Below are positions 16,862 through 25,393 of a DNA stretch of 64,000 bases, in pieces (positions within the stretch are counted from its first letter, which is position 1; every line of letters begins with the position of its first letter). The position numbers and the translations under genes are program-made. This stretch comes from JANYGA01 sp031420415 (GTDB lineage Bacteria > Vulcanimicrobiota > Vulcanimicrobiia > Vulcanimicrobiales > Vulcanimicrobiaceae), in NCBI GenBank assembly GCA_031420415.1, contig JANOMT010000056.1, positions 44,342 through 108,341 of the forward strand, written 5' to 3'. Under the pieces are notes generated by a model, which saw only the letters and a list, made by a program, of their open reading frames with translations, ran no database searches and was not told where the DNA came from.

Positions 16862-17740
16862 CTATTCGACGAAAGCTTGTTCCGCGTGATACGAACTGCG
16901 CGAGAGCGGGCTGCTCACGACTTGGCGGAAGCCTTTCGCGACGCCGATTTCGCGCAAGCGTTCGAATTTCGCGGGTGTTACGAACTCGACGACGTCGAGA
17001 TGACGTTTCGTCGGTTGCAGATATTGGCCCATGGTGAAAATATCGACGCCGACGGCGCGCGCCGCATCCATCGCGTCTTCGATCTCGTCTTCGCGTTCGC
17101 CGAGCCCGAGCATCAACGACGTTTTCGTGAACTTCGATTTTCCGCGACGTTTGGCATGATCGAGGACGGCGAGTGATTGATCGAAGGTCGCGCGCCGATC
17201 GCGTACGCTCGGCGTGAGGCGGCGCACCGTTTCGAGATTGTGCGCGAGCACTTCGGGCTCCGCATCGAGGACGACGTCGAGCGCAGCCAGATCGCCCGCG
17301 AAATCGCCCGTGAGACATTCCACTTTCGACGCGGGTGAGAGCTTGTGGATCATGCGCACGGTGCTCGCGAAGATGGCGGCACCACCGTCCGCGAGATCGT
17401 CGCGGTCGACGGCCGTAAGCACGAGATACTGCCAACCGAGATCGCGCACGGCTTCGGCGACGCGTTTGGGCTCGAGCCAATCGACTTCGCCGCGTGGGCT
17501 GCCGGTCTTGACGTTGCAGAAGTGACAGCCGCGCGTGCACGTATCGCCGAGGATCATGATCGTGGCCGTGCCCGCGCCCCAGCACTCGCCGATGTTGGGA
17601 CACATGGCTTCTTGGCAAACGGTGTGCAAACCCGAGGCTTTGACATCGCTCTTGAGGCGTTCGTAGTTTTCGCCATGCGCGAGTTTGACTTTGAGCCAGT
17701 CGGGTTTACGCTTGGGTAGCGGGGCGATGAGATCGATCAC
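16862..17740 (-). CDS. lipA: Lipoyl synthase
   Basis: A 292-residue radical SAM enzyme that inserts two sulfurs into protein-bound octanoyl groups. The auxiliary cluster Cys are in CQEAMCPNIGEC, and the radical SAM CxxxCxxC in CTRGCHFCNV. Later family segments include DRDDLADGGA, FAGDLAALDVVLD, HNLETVRRLTPSVRD and the C-terminal SPLSRSSYHAEQA with the cluster-binding Ser region. The GTG start follows a good GAAGGAAG site; the frame continues upstream without family similarity. It sits between lipB and the MFS exporter. Confidence 0.96.
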   Translation of the reverse strand: MIDLIAPLPKRKPDWLKVKLAHGENYERLKSDVKASGLHTVCQEAMCPNIGECWGAGTATIMILGDTCTRGCHFCNVKTGSPRGEVDWLEPKRVAEAVRDLGWQYLVLTAVDRDDLADGGAAIFASTVRMIHKLSPASKVECLTGDFAGDLAALDVVLDAEPEVLAHNLETVRRLTPSVRDRRATFDQSLAVLDHAKRRGKSKFTKTSLMLGLGEREDEIEDAMDAARAVGVDIFTMGQYLQPTKRHLDVVEFVTPAKFERLREIGVAKGFRQVVSSPLSRSSYHAEQAFVE

Positions 17741-17774
17741 GGTCGTGCTTCCTTCGCGATCGCTCGCGCGTTTT

Positions 17775-18431
17775 CTAGGTCGAGCATGGCACGATTTCGC
17801 GTTCGAATCGTACGGAGAATTCGCTTTCGACCGCGGCGAGCAGAGCTTCGCGCGCATCGGGGAGCGCGATATCGCGCTTTAGTTCGTGCGTCATCGAGGT
17901 AATGCCGAACTCGGGCGTGCCGCATGGCGTGATGAGGCGGTCGTAATCGAGCGGGGTCGAGACGTTGAGGGCGAGACCGTGGAGCGACGTCATTTGCTTT
18001 ACCGCTAAACCGATCGCGCAGATCGCATTCTCACCGACGTAGACGCCGCGATGTTCGCTGCGACCTCGCGCGACGATACCGAACGTTGCGAGCGCCGCAA
18101 CGACGCTGCGCTCGAGCGATGAGACGAGGGGCGCGACCTCGCGAAAACGCGCGAGTTTGCGGATCGGGTAGAGGACGAGTTGGCCCGGCCCGTGGTAGGT
18201 CGCATCCCCGCCGCGTTCGATCTCCACAAGATCGACGCCACGTAATGCGAGCGCCTCGGTCGAGAGGCGAACGTGTTCCCTTTTGGCATTTCGACCGAGT
18301 GTGATGACGGGATCGTGCTCGACGACGATCAGCGTCGGCTCGGCCTCGTCGCGCGCGACCGCGCCGTGAATCGCGCGCATGATTGCGAGCGTTTCACGAT
18401 ACGGTCGGCGGCCGAGATCGAGCAGTCGCAT
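17775..18431 (-). CDS. lipB: Octanoyl-[acyl-carrier-protein]:protein N-octanoyltransferase
   Basis: A 218-residue LipB that moves octanoyl from ACP onto lipoyl domains, the step before LipA. Active-site features are GGDATYHGPGQLVLYP, the catalytic Lys in AICAIGLAVKQMTSLHG and the acyl-accepting Cys in TPCGTPEFGITSM. The ATG overlaps the stop of the preceding ABM gene by one base, indicating translational coupling. The lpd gene in the same unit encodes the E3 that uses the resulting lipoyl groups. Confidence 0.95.
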   Translation of the reverse strand: MRLLDLGRRPYRETLAIMRAIHGAVARDEAEPTLIVVEHDPVITLGRNAKREHVRLSTEALALRGVDLVEIERGGDATYHGPGQLVLYPIRKLARFREVAPLVSSLERSVVAALATFGIVARGRSEHRGVYVGENAICAIGLAVKQMTSLHGLALNVSTPLDYDRLITPCGTPEFGITSMTHELKRDIALPDAREALLAAVESEFSVRFEREIVPCST

Positions 18432-18739
18432 CACTCGTCGTCGTCGGAGAATCCGGCAGCCACGATCTCGTAATTCGCGGTGCGGGGTGCGCCCGCAAGC
18501 AACGGTGCGAGCGTTGCTTGCAACGTCGCGAACGTCGGCTTCGTCGCATGGGCGTCGTGCGCGTCCGTACTCGTCCATTCTTCGAGAAGGACGATCCGTG
18601 CGGCGCTCTCGAGATCGCGCCCGATGCGGAATGCGAGCAGTCCGGCACCGAGCAGCGTTTCGAGATACTCATCGAGAGCGTGCGCCGCATGTTCGGCTGA
18701 ATCGGCGTCGCGCGCGGTGAGTTCGGCGATGAAGATCAC
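18431..18739 (-). CDS. Antibiotic biosynthesis monooxygenase (ABM)-like small protein
   Basis: A 102-residue protein with a single ferredoxin-like ABM fold pattern: VIFIAELTARDADSAEHAA, a helix HALDEYLETLLGAGLLAFRI, the strand IVLLEEWTSTDAHDAH (matching the common LxEEWxDxxALxxH motif) and the C-terminal strand NYEIVAAGF. It ends in SDDDE. Such domains act as small monooxygenases, haem-degrading enzymes or dimeric stress proteins. The GTG start lies 4 bases after the lpd stop, and the stop overlaps lipB. Lying between lpd and lipB is unusual; a role with lipoate or oxidative stress is inference only. Confidence 0.72.
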   Translation of the reverse strand: MIFIAELTARDADSAEHAAHALDEYLETLLGAGLLAFRIGRDLESAARIVLLEEWTSTDAHDAHATKPTFATLQATLAPLLAGAPRTANYEIVAAGFSDDDE

Positions 18740-18743
18740 GCGA

Positions 18744-20195
18744 TCAGACGCCCGCGCCGACGGGTGTCTTCGGCTTGGCATTGACGATGTGGATCGCTTT
18801 GCCGTGTGCGGCTTCGGCTGCATCCATGATCGATTCGGTCAGCGTCGGATGCGGGTGGATCGCGAGCCCGATATCTTCGAGCGTCGCGCCCATCTCGAGG
18901 GCGATCACGCCTTCACCGATGAGGGATTCGGCCTGCGGTGCGATGATGTGCATGCCGAGCAGCAGGTCGGTCTTCGCATCGCCGATGAGCTTGATCATGC
19001 CGTCGGTCTCGTTCATCGTCCGTGCGCGACCGCTCGCGAGCAACGGGAATTTTCCGATGCGCAGCTCGTACCCCGCGGCCCTGGCCTCTTCTTCCGAAAG
19101 GCCGACCGTGGCAACTTCGGGATCGGTGTAAACGCAGTTGGGCACCGCGATTGGATCGTAGGCGGCGGACATGTCGCCGCCGATCACTTCCGCTGCGACG
19201 GTCCCCTCTTTCATGGCCTTGTGCGCCAGGAGCGGCGAGCTCGTGACGTCGCCGATGGCAAAAATGCCCGCGACCTTCGTGCGACGTTGCGCGTCGACGG
19301 CAATGAAGCCGTGCTCGTCGGTCGCGAGACCGGCCGCTGCGAGGTTGAGGGTATCGGTGACCGGGCGACGACCGACGGCGACGAGTGCCATCTCGAATTC
19401 GCGTGTCTCGTCTTTGCCGTTCGTGTAATCGCCGTTGAAAACGGCCTTGACGCCGTCGCCGACTTTTTCGAGCGAGATGAGCTTCGTGCCGAGCGCGATC
19501 TCGACGCCCTGCTTCTTGAGGATGCGCGCCATCGTCTTGGCGATTTCGAGATCGGTTCCGGTGAGCACGTTCGGCATCTGCTCGACGACGAGCACCTTCG
19601 CACCCATCCGCGTGTAAACGGTCGCGAATTCGAGACCGATCACGCCGCCGCCGATGACGAGCATCGTTTTCGGCAGCTTCTCGAGGCCGACGGCGTCATC
19701 GGAATTGATGATCGTCTTACCGTCGCGAGGCCACGCTTTCACTTCGACGGGAGCGCTACCGGTTGCGATAATCACCGCATCGTTTGCGGCATAGGTTTCC
19801 GTCGTCCCGTCGCGTTTTTTGAGTGCGACTTCTTTTGCCGAAACGAACGACGCATCGCCGTAAGCGAAGTCGACTTTGTTGGCTTTGAAGAGCGCATTGA
19901 CACCGCTGACGTTGGATTTCACGACGTCGGATTTGAATTTCGCGACGCCTTCGCGGTTGATCTCGGGCGCGCCGACGGTGATACCGATCTTCCCGGCTTC
20001 GCGAATCTGGCGGCTGACTTCACCGACGTGGAGGAGCGCCTTGGTCGGGATGCAGCCCCAATTGAGGCAGACCCCGCCGACCTCGTCGCGATCGAAGCAG
20101 ACGACCTTTTTACCGAGTTGCCCGAGCCGAATCGCGGCATGATAGCCACCCGGGCCCGCGCCGATGACGATAACGTCGACCTGTTGATCTGCCAA
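18744..20195 (-). CDS. lpdA: Dihydrolipoyl dehydrogenase (E3)
   Basis: A 483-residue FAD disulfide oxidoreductase. The FAD motif is VIGAGPGGYHAAIR, the redox pair CLNWGCIPTKA, the NAD motif VIGGGVIGLEFA, the second FAD motif GIFAIGDV, and the dimer-interface catalytic His-Glu is in IHPHPTLTESI. It reoxidises dihydrolipoyl groups of 2-oxoacid dehydrogenases or the glycine cleavage system; E1/E2 genes are not in this window. A TTG start preceded by GGGGGAGA gives the normal N-terminus ADQQVDVIVIGAGPGG. First gene of the lpd-ABM-lipB-lipA-MFS unit, divergent from the MocR gene. Confidence 0.95.
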   Translation of the reverse strand: MADQQVDVIVIGAGPGGYHAAIRLGQLGKKVVCFDRDEVGGVCLNWGCIPTKALLHVGEVSRQIREAGKIGITVGAPEINREGVAKFKSDVVKSNVSGVNALFKANKVDFAYGDASFVSAKEVALKKRDGTTETYAANDAVIIATGSAPVEVKAWPRDGKTIINSDDAVGLEKLPKTMLVIGGGVIGLEFATVYTRMGAKVLVVEQMPNVLTGTDLEIAKTMARILKKQGVEIALGTKLISLEKVGDGVKAVFNGDYTNGKDETREFEMALVAVGRRPVTDTLNLAAAGLATDEHGFIAVDAQRRTKVAGIFAIGDVTSSPLLAHKAMKEGTVAAEVIGGDMSAAYDPIAVPNCVYTDPEVATVGLSEEEARAAGYELRIGKFPLLASGRARTMNETDGMIKLIGDAKTDLLLGMHIIAPQAESLIGEGVIALEMGATLEDIGLAIHPHPTLTESIMDAAEAAHGKAIHIVNAKPKTPVGAGV

Positions 20196-20378
20196 AATGT
20201 TCTCCCCCGCAGTAGTAGTCCGCCGGACCGTTTTGCCAAGCTTTGTTGATAACCACCGCAGAGCAGCCAAGTTTTCGTTTAAGATTAACGTCGTAGTCGT
20301 CGGGCGAGCGTCGTCTCGCGGCCATGGGCGAAGTTTTTCCGGAGGAACCAAAAACCGCAGTTCCAGCGGATTCATCGT

Positions 20379-21863
20379 TTGGCAGAGCCAATCTCCCATC
20401 CAATGCGCGAAATTGGGTGGCCCGGGGCGATTCCAACCGTCGATCGTGAAAGTATCGTTCCGATCTATCAGCAAATCTACGAAGAGCTGCGCGAATCGAT
20501 CCAAACCGGCACGTTACCCGAATCGACGCGCCTGCCCCCCGAACGCGCGCTTGCAACGAAGCTCGGCGTCAATCGCAGCACCGTCGTGCACGCCTATCGC
20601 GAGCTCGTCGCCGACGGCCTCATCGAACAGCGCGTCGGCTCGGGCTCGCGCGTACGACGGTTGCCGGGCGGCGCGCCGCGCGGCAACGACGTGCCATGGT
20701 GGGTCACGCTTCCGCCGTGGCGCGTCGGCGCGTTTCCGCAAGTCTTGGGCGAACTGGCAGCGACTTTTCACGGCGAGCGAATCTCATTCGTGCAAGGCGT
20801 GCCGCCCGTCGATCCTTCGCCGCTCGATGAACTCGCGGCATCGTTCGCGCGCGTCGCGGGCGATCCCAATTACGTACTTTCGTACGGCGATTCCGAAGGT
20901 CACGCGCCTTTGCGTGAAGCGATTGCGGCACGTATGCAAGCGCGCGGCTGCGCGATCGACGCGCGCGAAGTGCTCGTCCTCACGGGCTCCACGCAAGGCA
21001 TTTCTCTCGTCGCGCAGTCTCTCGCGGAACCCGGCGATGAGATTATCGTGGAAGCGCCAACATATCCCGGCGCGTTGCAGATCTTCCAGATCGCGGGATT
21101 GCGCGCCATTCCCGTTGCCGTCGACGATGAGGGCATGCGCGTCGATCACGTCGAGGCGATCTTACGTACGCGGCGACCGCGCTTCATCTACACGATGCCC
21201 GCGTTGCACAATCCGACGGGCGTCACGATGAATGCCGACCGTCGCGAACGACTCGTGACACTTGCGACGCGCGCTCGCGTGCCAATCGTCGAGGACGATC
21301 CCTACGGCGAACTCGCGCAATCGCCCGCTCCGCCGCTCGTCTCGCAATCGCCGAACCAAGTCATCTATTTGAGTTCTTTCTCGAAGACGATCGCGCCGTC
21401 GTTACGGCTGGGGTGGCTCACCGCACCGCGGCCGATCTTCGAACGCCTGTTGCTGCGCAAGCAGTCCTACGATATGGCGACGAGTCTGTACGTGCAGGCG
21501 GGTGTCGCCGACTATCTGCGCGGCTCGTACGATACGCACGTCGATCGGTTGCGCGTCGAACTCGCGGAACGTCGCACACTCGCGCACGCCGCGATCGCCG
21601 AGCACTGGCCGAAGTCGATGCGGGTCGGCGGAAGCGGCGGCGGGTACTATCTCTGGGCGACCGCGCCGCGCGAGATGCGCGCGCGAGCGCTTCTCGATGC
21701 GGCCGAGCGATGCGGTGCGTCGTTTCTTTTCGGTGAAGCGTTTTACGCGGCGTCGGGTGGCGACCACAATTTTCGGCTCGCGATCACGCCCGTCTCGCGC
21801 GAGCATCTCATCGAAGGCATCCGCCGCATCGGGACCGCGATCGGCGCGACGCAAGCGCGCTAG
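20379..21863 (+). CDS. MocR-type GntR/aminotransferase transcriptional regulator
   Basis: A 494-residue fusion of a GntR winged helix (about residues 28-95: IVPIYQQIYEELRESI, LPPERALATKLGVNRSTVVH, YRELVADGLIEQRVGSGSRV) with a class I aminotransferase domain. The PLP lysine is in SSFSKTIAPSLRLGW, the Asp region in IVEDDPYGEL, and HNPTGVTM is intact. MocR proteins bind DNA and sense PLP or amino compounds; some (PdxR) activate pdxST. The pdxST genes lie 19 kb away here, so such a link is only a guess. The start is taken at TTG; the ATG at 20403 (MREIGWPG) is an alternative. The 183 bases between it and lpd would hold both promoters. Confidence 0.88.
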   Translation: MAEPISHPMREIGWPGAIPTVDRESIVPIYQQIYEELRESIQTGTLPESTRLPPERALATKLGVNRSTVVHAYRELVADGLIEQRVGSGSRVRRLPGGAPRGNDVPWWVTLPPWRVGAFPQVLGELAATFHGERISFVQGVPPVDPSPLDELAASFARVAGDPNYVLSYGDSEGHAPLREAIAARMQARGCAIDAREVLVLTGSTQGISLVAQSLAEPGDEIIVEAPTYPGALQIFQIAGLRAIPVAVDDEGMRVDHVEAILRTRRPRFIYTMPALHNPTGVTMNADRRERLVTLATRARVPIVEDDPYGELAQSPAPPLVSQSPNQVIYLSSFSKTIAPSLRLGWLTAPRPIFERLLLRKQSYDMATSLYVQAGVADYLRGSYDTHVDRLRVELAERRTLAHAAIAEHWPKSMRVGGSGGGYYLWATAPREMRARALLDAAERCGASFLFGEAFYAASGGDHNFRLAITPVSREHLIEGIRRIGTAIGATQAR

Positions 21864-21877
21864 TGGCCGGGTAACCG

Positions 21878-22816
21878 ATGGCCATCGGCGCAGTCGTCGC
21901 GCACCGAATCGCGCCCGCGTTGCTCGCGTGGTTCGCCGAGAACAACCGCGCGACGTTGCCGTGGCGTACCGATCGCGCGCCGTACCGTATCGTTATCTCG
22001 GAATTTATGCTGCAGCAGACGCAAGTCGACCGCGTCGTCCCTCTCTTCGAAGCGTTCGTCGCACGCTGGCCGACGTTCGCCGCGCTCTCTGCGGCATCGC
22101 AAGCCGACGTCGTGCGTGCGTGGAAAGGGCTCGGCTACAACTCGCGCGCGGCGCGGCTGCACGCCCTCGCACGCGTCGTCTGTGAGAAATACGCTGGCGA
22201 ACTGCCTCGCGACGATGCGAGCCTGCGCGCGCTGCCGGGTATCGGACCGTACACGGCGCGCGCGATTGCGGCGTTCGCCTTCGACGCCGACGTCGTCGCG
22301 ATCGATACGAACATTCGGCGCATCGTGCATCGCACGCAATTCGGTCTGGAGTGGCCACCGCTTGCCACGCCGGCCGAGATCGACACGGTGGCGTCATTGC
22401 TCGTCCCGCCCGGCGGCGGCTTCGCATTTAATTCGGCACTGATGGATCTTGGCGCGACGCTCTGCACCGCCCGCGCTCCCAAGTGTCTGCTCTGTCCGCT
22501 CGCGCGGGGCTGCGTGGCCGCGCCGATCGATGCGGCGACGCTCGCGCGTCGTGCTGCCGCGCACGCGCGGATCCGCGCACCACAAGAGAAGATGAAATTC
22601 GAGGAGACCGACCGCTTCGTGCGCGGTCGCGTCATCGATCGGCTACGTACACTCGGTGCCGACGAAACGATCTCGCTACTCGACCTTCACGCGGAGCTCG
22701 CCCCCGGACTCTCGGAGTCGCATCGCGATGGCGCGGCGTTTGCGGCGATCGTCGCGCGCCTCGGGCGCGACGGCATCGTCGAAGTCGACGAAGCGAGCGT
22801 CGCGCTCAAAGCGTAA
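21878..22816 (+). CDS. mutY: A/G-specific adenine glycosylase
   Basis: A 312-residue HhH-GPD FeS glycosylase removing A opposite 8-oxoG. Seen: LPWRTDRAPYRIVISEFMLQ with the catalytic Glu, WKGLGYNSRAARL, the hairpin LPGIGPYTARAI (Tyr, not the Lys of Nth), the catalytic Asp in AIDTNIRRIVH, and FeS Cys in CTARAPKCLLCPLARGC. The C-terminal ~90 residues (FEETDRFVRGRVIDRLR onward) look like a winged helix, as in actinobacterial MutY, rather than the NUDIX-like domain of E. coli MutY. It starts 14 bases after the MocR stop. Confidence 0.94.
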   Translation: MAIGAVVAHRIAPALLAWFAENNRATLPWRTDRAPYRIVISEFMLQQTQVDRVVPLFEAFVARWPTFAALSAASQADVVRAWKGLGYNSRAARLHALARVVCEKYAGELPRDDASLRALPGIGPYTARAIAAFAFDADVVAIDTNIRRIVHRTQFGLEWPPLATPAEIDTVASLLVPPGGGFAFNSALMDLGATLCTARAPKCLLCPLARGCVAAPIDAATLARRAAAHARIRAPQEKMKFEETDRFVRGRVIDRLRTLGADETISLLDLHAELAPGLSESHRDGAAFAAIVARLGRDGIVEVDEASVALKA

Positions 22817-22833
22817 TGACCGCGCGAAGCGGG

Positions 22834-23049
22834 CTAGAGCTTCTGCAATACCGCAGCGCTCGATACGGTCGTATTGCCCGTGGTCGTCGGCTCCGACGAC
22901 CCGGGCACGAATACCGAAACCGGAAAATGAACCAAGGCGCGGACTTCGGCCAGGGACAGAATGCCGCAGGCCGCGCGGTGCGGCGTACTCGCCGCGACCG
23001 GAGCGCCGAGTGCCATGGCGGTCGCAAGGCCGATGACTCCGCATTTCAT
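22834..23049 (-). CDS. Short secreted protein, possibly truncated
   Basis: A 71-residue protein: signal peptide MKCGVIGLATAMALGAPVAA, then a segment ACGILSLAEVRALVHFPVSV resembling the opening of secreted domains of the 'CxLLTxAEVxxxLGxPV' kind, and an abrupt end after SSAAVLQKL. Related exported domains are usually much longer, so this may be a truncated copy. The frame is open upstream to 23181, but only this ATG gives a signal peptide. It is convergent with mutY, 17 bases away. Confidence 0.45.
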   Translation of the reverse strand: MKCGVIGLATAMALGAPVAASTPHRAACGILSLAEVRALVHFPVSVFVPGSSEPTTTGNTTVSSAAVLQKL

Positions 23050-23159
23050 GCGCGCAATGAGAACGCTTCGAGAACGTTTCTCGTGTACGATGGGGCAGGT
23101 CTGACCGCGTTCGAAAGACCATTTCGTTCGGCACCTATCGTTTTGAAGCGGAGTCAACC

Positions 23160-23762
23160 ATGGCTTTGGTGGATCGCGCACGCGCGATGATCGTTTCCCC
23201 CGCTCGCGAATGGCCAGTCGTCGCGATCGAGCCCACGGCGATCAAGACGCTGTTCACGAGTTACATCATCCCACTCGCGGCGATCTCCGCGGTCTGTGGT
23301 CTCGTCGGAAGCGTCGTTTTGAGCGCGTTTTTCCTTCACAGTGGCGTTATCGCTGGCATCGTCGGCGCGATCATTCAATTCGCCTTCGCGATTTTGGGTG
23401 TCACGATCATCGCTCTCGTAGCCGAGGCGCTCGCACCATCCTTCGACGGTACGAAAGATCGCGCGCAAGCCTTTAAGTGGATCGGTTATGCGTACACGGC
23501 GACATGGGTTGCGGGGTTCGCCTTACTCGTTCCCGTGGTCGGCTCGATCGTCGGGCTCGTCGGCGGGCTCTACTCGCTGTACGTGCTCTACCTCGGGGCG
23601 CAGCCGATGATGAACGTTCCGCAGACGAAAGCCCTCGGATACACGGTGGTGGTCGTCATCGTTGCCCTCGTGATCAACGTAACCGCGGTCGGCCTGACGC
23701 TCGCAATCGTCGGCGCGCTCACGGCGGGTGCGATAATTGGAAGCGGGGCCGTACAGCACTAA
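23160..23762 (+). CDS. Yip1-domain membrane protein
   Basis: A 200-residue membrane protein with the bacterial Yip1/YIPF layout: a short N-terminal cytoplasmic segment MALVDRARAMIVSPAREWPV (the 'AxxIIxxPxxEW' motif), then five hydrophobic spans (about residues 33-55, 63-88, 105-125, 128-145 and 155-190) with a short loop GAQPMMNVPQTKALGY. The ribosome site GCGGAGTC precedes the ATG. The function of bacterial Yip1 proteins is unknown; the motif is shared with two proteins encoded upstream of the efflux genes at 49.6-51.1 kb. Monocistronic as far as can be seen. Confidence 0.82.
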   Translation: MALVDRARAMIVSPAREWPVVAIEPTAIKTLFTSYIIPLAAISAVCGLVGSVVLSAFFLHSGVIAGIVGAIIQFAFAILGVTIIALVAEALAPSFDGTKDRAQAFKWIGYAYTATWVAGFALLVPVVGSIVGLVGGLYSLYVLYLGAQPMMNVPQTKALGYTVVVVIVALVINVTAVGLTLAIVGALTAGAIIGSGAVQH

Positions 23763-23841
23763 ACGGATCTCTAGCCGAGCGGCAGACGACGTACGCGGAC
23801 GACACGCACGCGTTTCGAACCGGCGACGGCCGTCCCGTTCG

Positions 23842-24438
23842 TTATCCGAACCAACTCGGCATATCGCTATAGCGCTGTTCTTTCCACGGATCGGCCTCGT
23901 TGTGATAGCCACGCTTCTCCCAGAAGCCCTTGCGATCTTCGGCGAGAAACTCGAAGCGCCGTAACCACTTTGCCGATTTCCAGAAGTAGAGCTTCGGCAC
24001 GAGCATCCGCACGGGTCCGCCGTGGATCGGTTCGAGTGCGCTACCGTCGAATTCGTACGCAACGAGAACATCGTCACCGAGCATCGCTTCGAGTGGCAGG
24101 TTCGTCGTGTAGTCGTTGTCCGCGTGTTGCAACACGAACTTCGCTTCCGGCTTGGGTCGCGCGCGCTCGACGAGGCGCTTAAAGGGGACCCCACGCCAGA
24201 TCGTCGCTTTCTTCGTCCATCGCGTGACGCAGTGAATGTCGCCGCGCCATTCTTCGGTTGGCTCGGCGCGCAATTCGTCCCACGTCATCTCGTACGGGTT
24301 CTCGACGAGGCCGTCGAAAGTTAGGCGCCACGTCTTGGCATCGAAGCGCGGCACGTCGCCCACGTGGAGGATCGGAAATCCCTTGGCCAGCGTCTGGCCC
24401 GGCGGGATGGTCGGGTCTTTCGTCTTGAACAACGACAT
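23842..24438 (-). CDS. Sulfite oxidase-like molybdopterin oxidoreductase
   Basis: A 198-residue protein of the oxidoreductase molybdopterin-binding family (MsrP/YedY- and sulfite oxidase-like catalytic domain without heme or dimerisation domains). The Mo-ligating Cys is in GDIHCVTRWTKKATIWRGV. Other family blocks are FPILHVGDVP, WRLTFDGLVENPYEMTWDEL, ADNDYTTNLPLEAMLGDDVL, HGGPVRMLVPKLYFWKSAKW and the C-terminal FWEKRGYHNEADPWKEQRY. No signal peptide is visible, so it looks cytoplasmic. Its ATG is one base from the GTG of the divergent nth gene, which leaves no room for separate promoters. Confidence 0.9.
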   Translation of the reverse strand: MSLFKTKDPTIPPGQTLAKGFPILHVGDVPRFDAKTWRLTFDGLVENPYEMTWDELRAEPTEEWRGDIHCVTRWTKKATIWRGVPFKRLVERARPKPEAKFVLQHADNDYTTNLPLEAMLGDDVLVAYEFDGSALEPIHGGPVRMLVPKLYFWKSAKWLRRFEFLAEDRKGFWEKRGYHNEADPWKEQRYSDMPSWFG

Positions 24439-24439
24439 C

Positions 24440-25213
24440 GTGGCTGAGACGATTGAAACCGGGCCGAAGATTCCCTTTCCGCGCAAACGCGTCACGAAGG
24501 CGATCGCTCGTGAAGAACTCGCGATTCTCGAAGCGGCCTATCCCGATGCGGTCACAGAACTCGTCTACGATTCCCCGTTCACGCTTTTGATCGCAGTCGT
24601 GCTCTCGGCGCAGTGCACGGACGCGCGCGTGAACCTTACGACGCCGCATCTCTTCGCGAAATACCCCAAACCCGCAGCGCTCGGCTCCGCCGCGCAAGAA
24701 GACGTCGAAGCGATCGTCAAATCGTGTGGATTCTTCCGCACCAAAGCCAAGAATATCATCGCTGCGGCGGCGGCGATCGCATCGCAACATGGCGGTGAGG
24801 TCCCGCGCGATCGCGACGCGCTCGAGGCGCTTCCCGGTGTCGGACGCAAGACCGCAAGCGTCGTGATGTCCGTCGTTTTCGGAGACGCGGCCTTCGCCGT
24901 CGACACGCACGTCTTCCGCGTCTCCAAACGGCTCGGCCTCACGCTCGGCACGACGCCGCTCTCCGTCGAACGCGATGTCGTCGCACTCGTCCCCGAAGAG
25001 AAGCTGCGGCACGCTCATCACTGGCTTATCCTTCACGGCCGAGCGATCTGTAAAGCGCAGACGCCACAATGCCTGCGGTGCCCCGTAGCGACGATCTGCC
25101 CGAGTGCTGCAATCGTAGCGCGCGTCGCGGCTGCCAAGCGGCATGCAAAGGGACGCGCGGGCGTCAAAACGTTGGTAAAGGGCACTTACGTGGGTATATC
25201 CAGGGGCCGGTAG
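24440..25213 (+). CDS. nth: Endonuclease III
   Basis: A 257-residue FeS DNA glycosylase/AP lyase for oxidised pyrimidines. Hallmarks: FTLLIAVVLSAQCTDARVN, GFFRTKAKNIIAAA, the hairpin LPGVGRKTASVV with the catalytic Lys, the catalytic Asp in FAVDTHVFRVSKRLGL, and the Cys cluster CKAQTPQCLRCPVATICP. A basic tail of ~30 residues (AAAKRHAKGRAG onward) extends past the normal end. The GTG at 24440 is chosen; an earlier in-frame ATG at about 24410 would overlap the divergent gene by 29 bases, and the core begins only at about codon 16, so the start is uncertain. Confidence 0.92.
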   Translation: MAETIETGPKIPFPRKRVTKAIAREELAILEAAYPDAVTELVYDSPFTLLIAVVLSAQCTDARVNLTTPHLFAKYPKPAALGSAAQEDVEAIVKSCGFFRTKAKNIIAAAAAIASQHGGEVPRDRDALEALPGVGRKTASVVMSVVFGDAAFAVDTHVFRVSKRLGLTLGTTPLSVERDVVALVPEEKLRHAHHWLILHGRAICKAQTPQCLRCPVATICPSAAIVARVAAAKRHAKGRAGVKTLVKGTYVGISRGR

Positions 25214-25393
25214 TTTCCGCAGACGCTGTAAGAAACGCCGGAAGGATTCTTAAGTGGGCGATTTGCAGGACGAGATCTCGAGCGAGAGCGCGGAAAAGAC
25301 GACACGTACGTCCGGGTTCGCGCGCATCGGTGGCAAAACGTCACGCTCGTTAGGGCCGGACGCGCCGTCAGCGCGTTTGCGACGGGTCGAGGC

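Noticed and set aside
18480..20249. Long + strand open frame opposite lpd and the ABM gene
   Set aside because: High GC keeps the opposite frame open; lpd on the minus strand carries all FAD, NAD and disulfide motifs.
20379..21863. MocR protein as PdxR, the regulator of pdxST
   Set aside because: Domain type fits, but it is 19 kb from pdxST and next to repair and lipoate genes; no shared operator was found.
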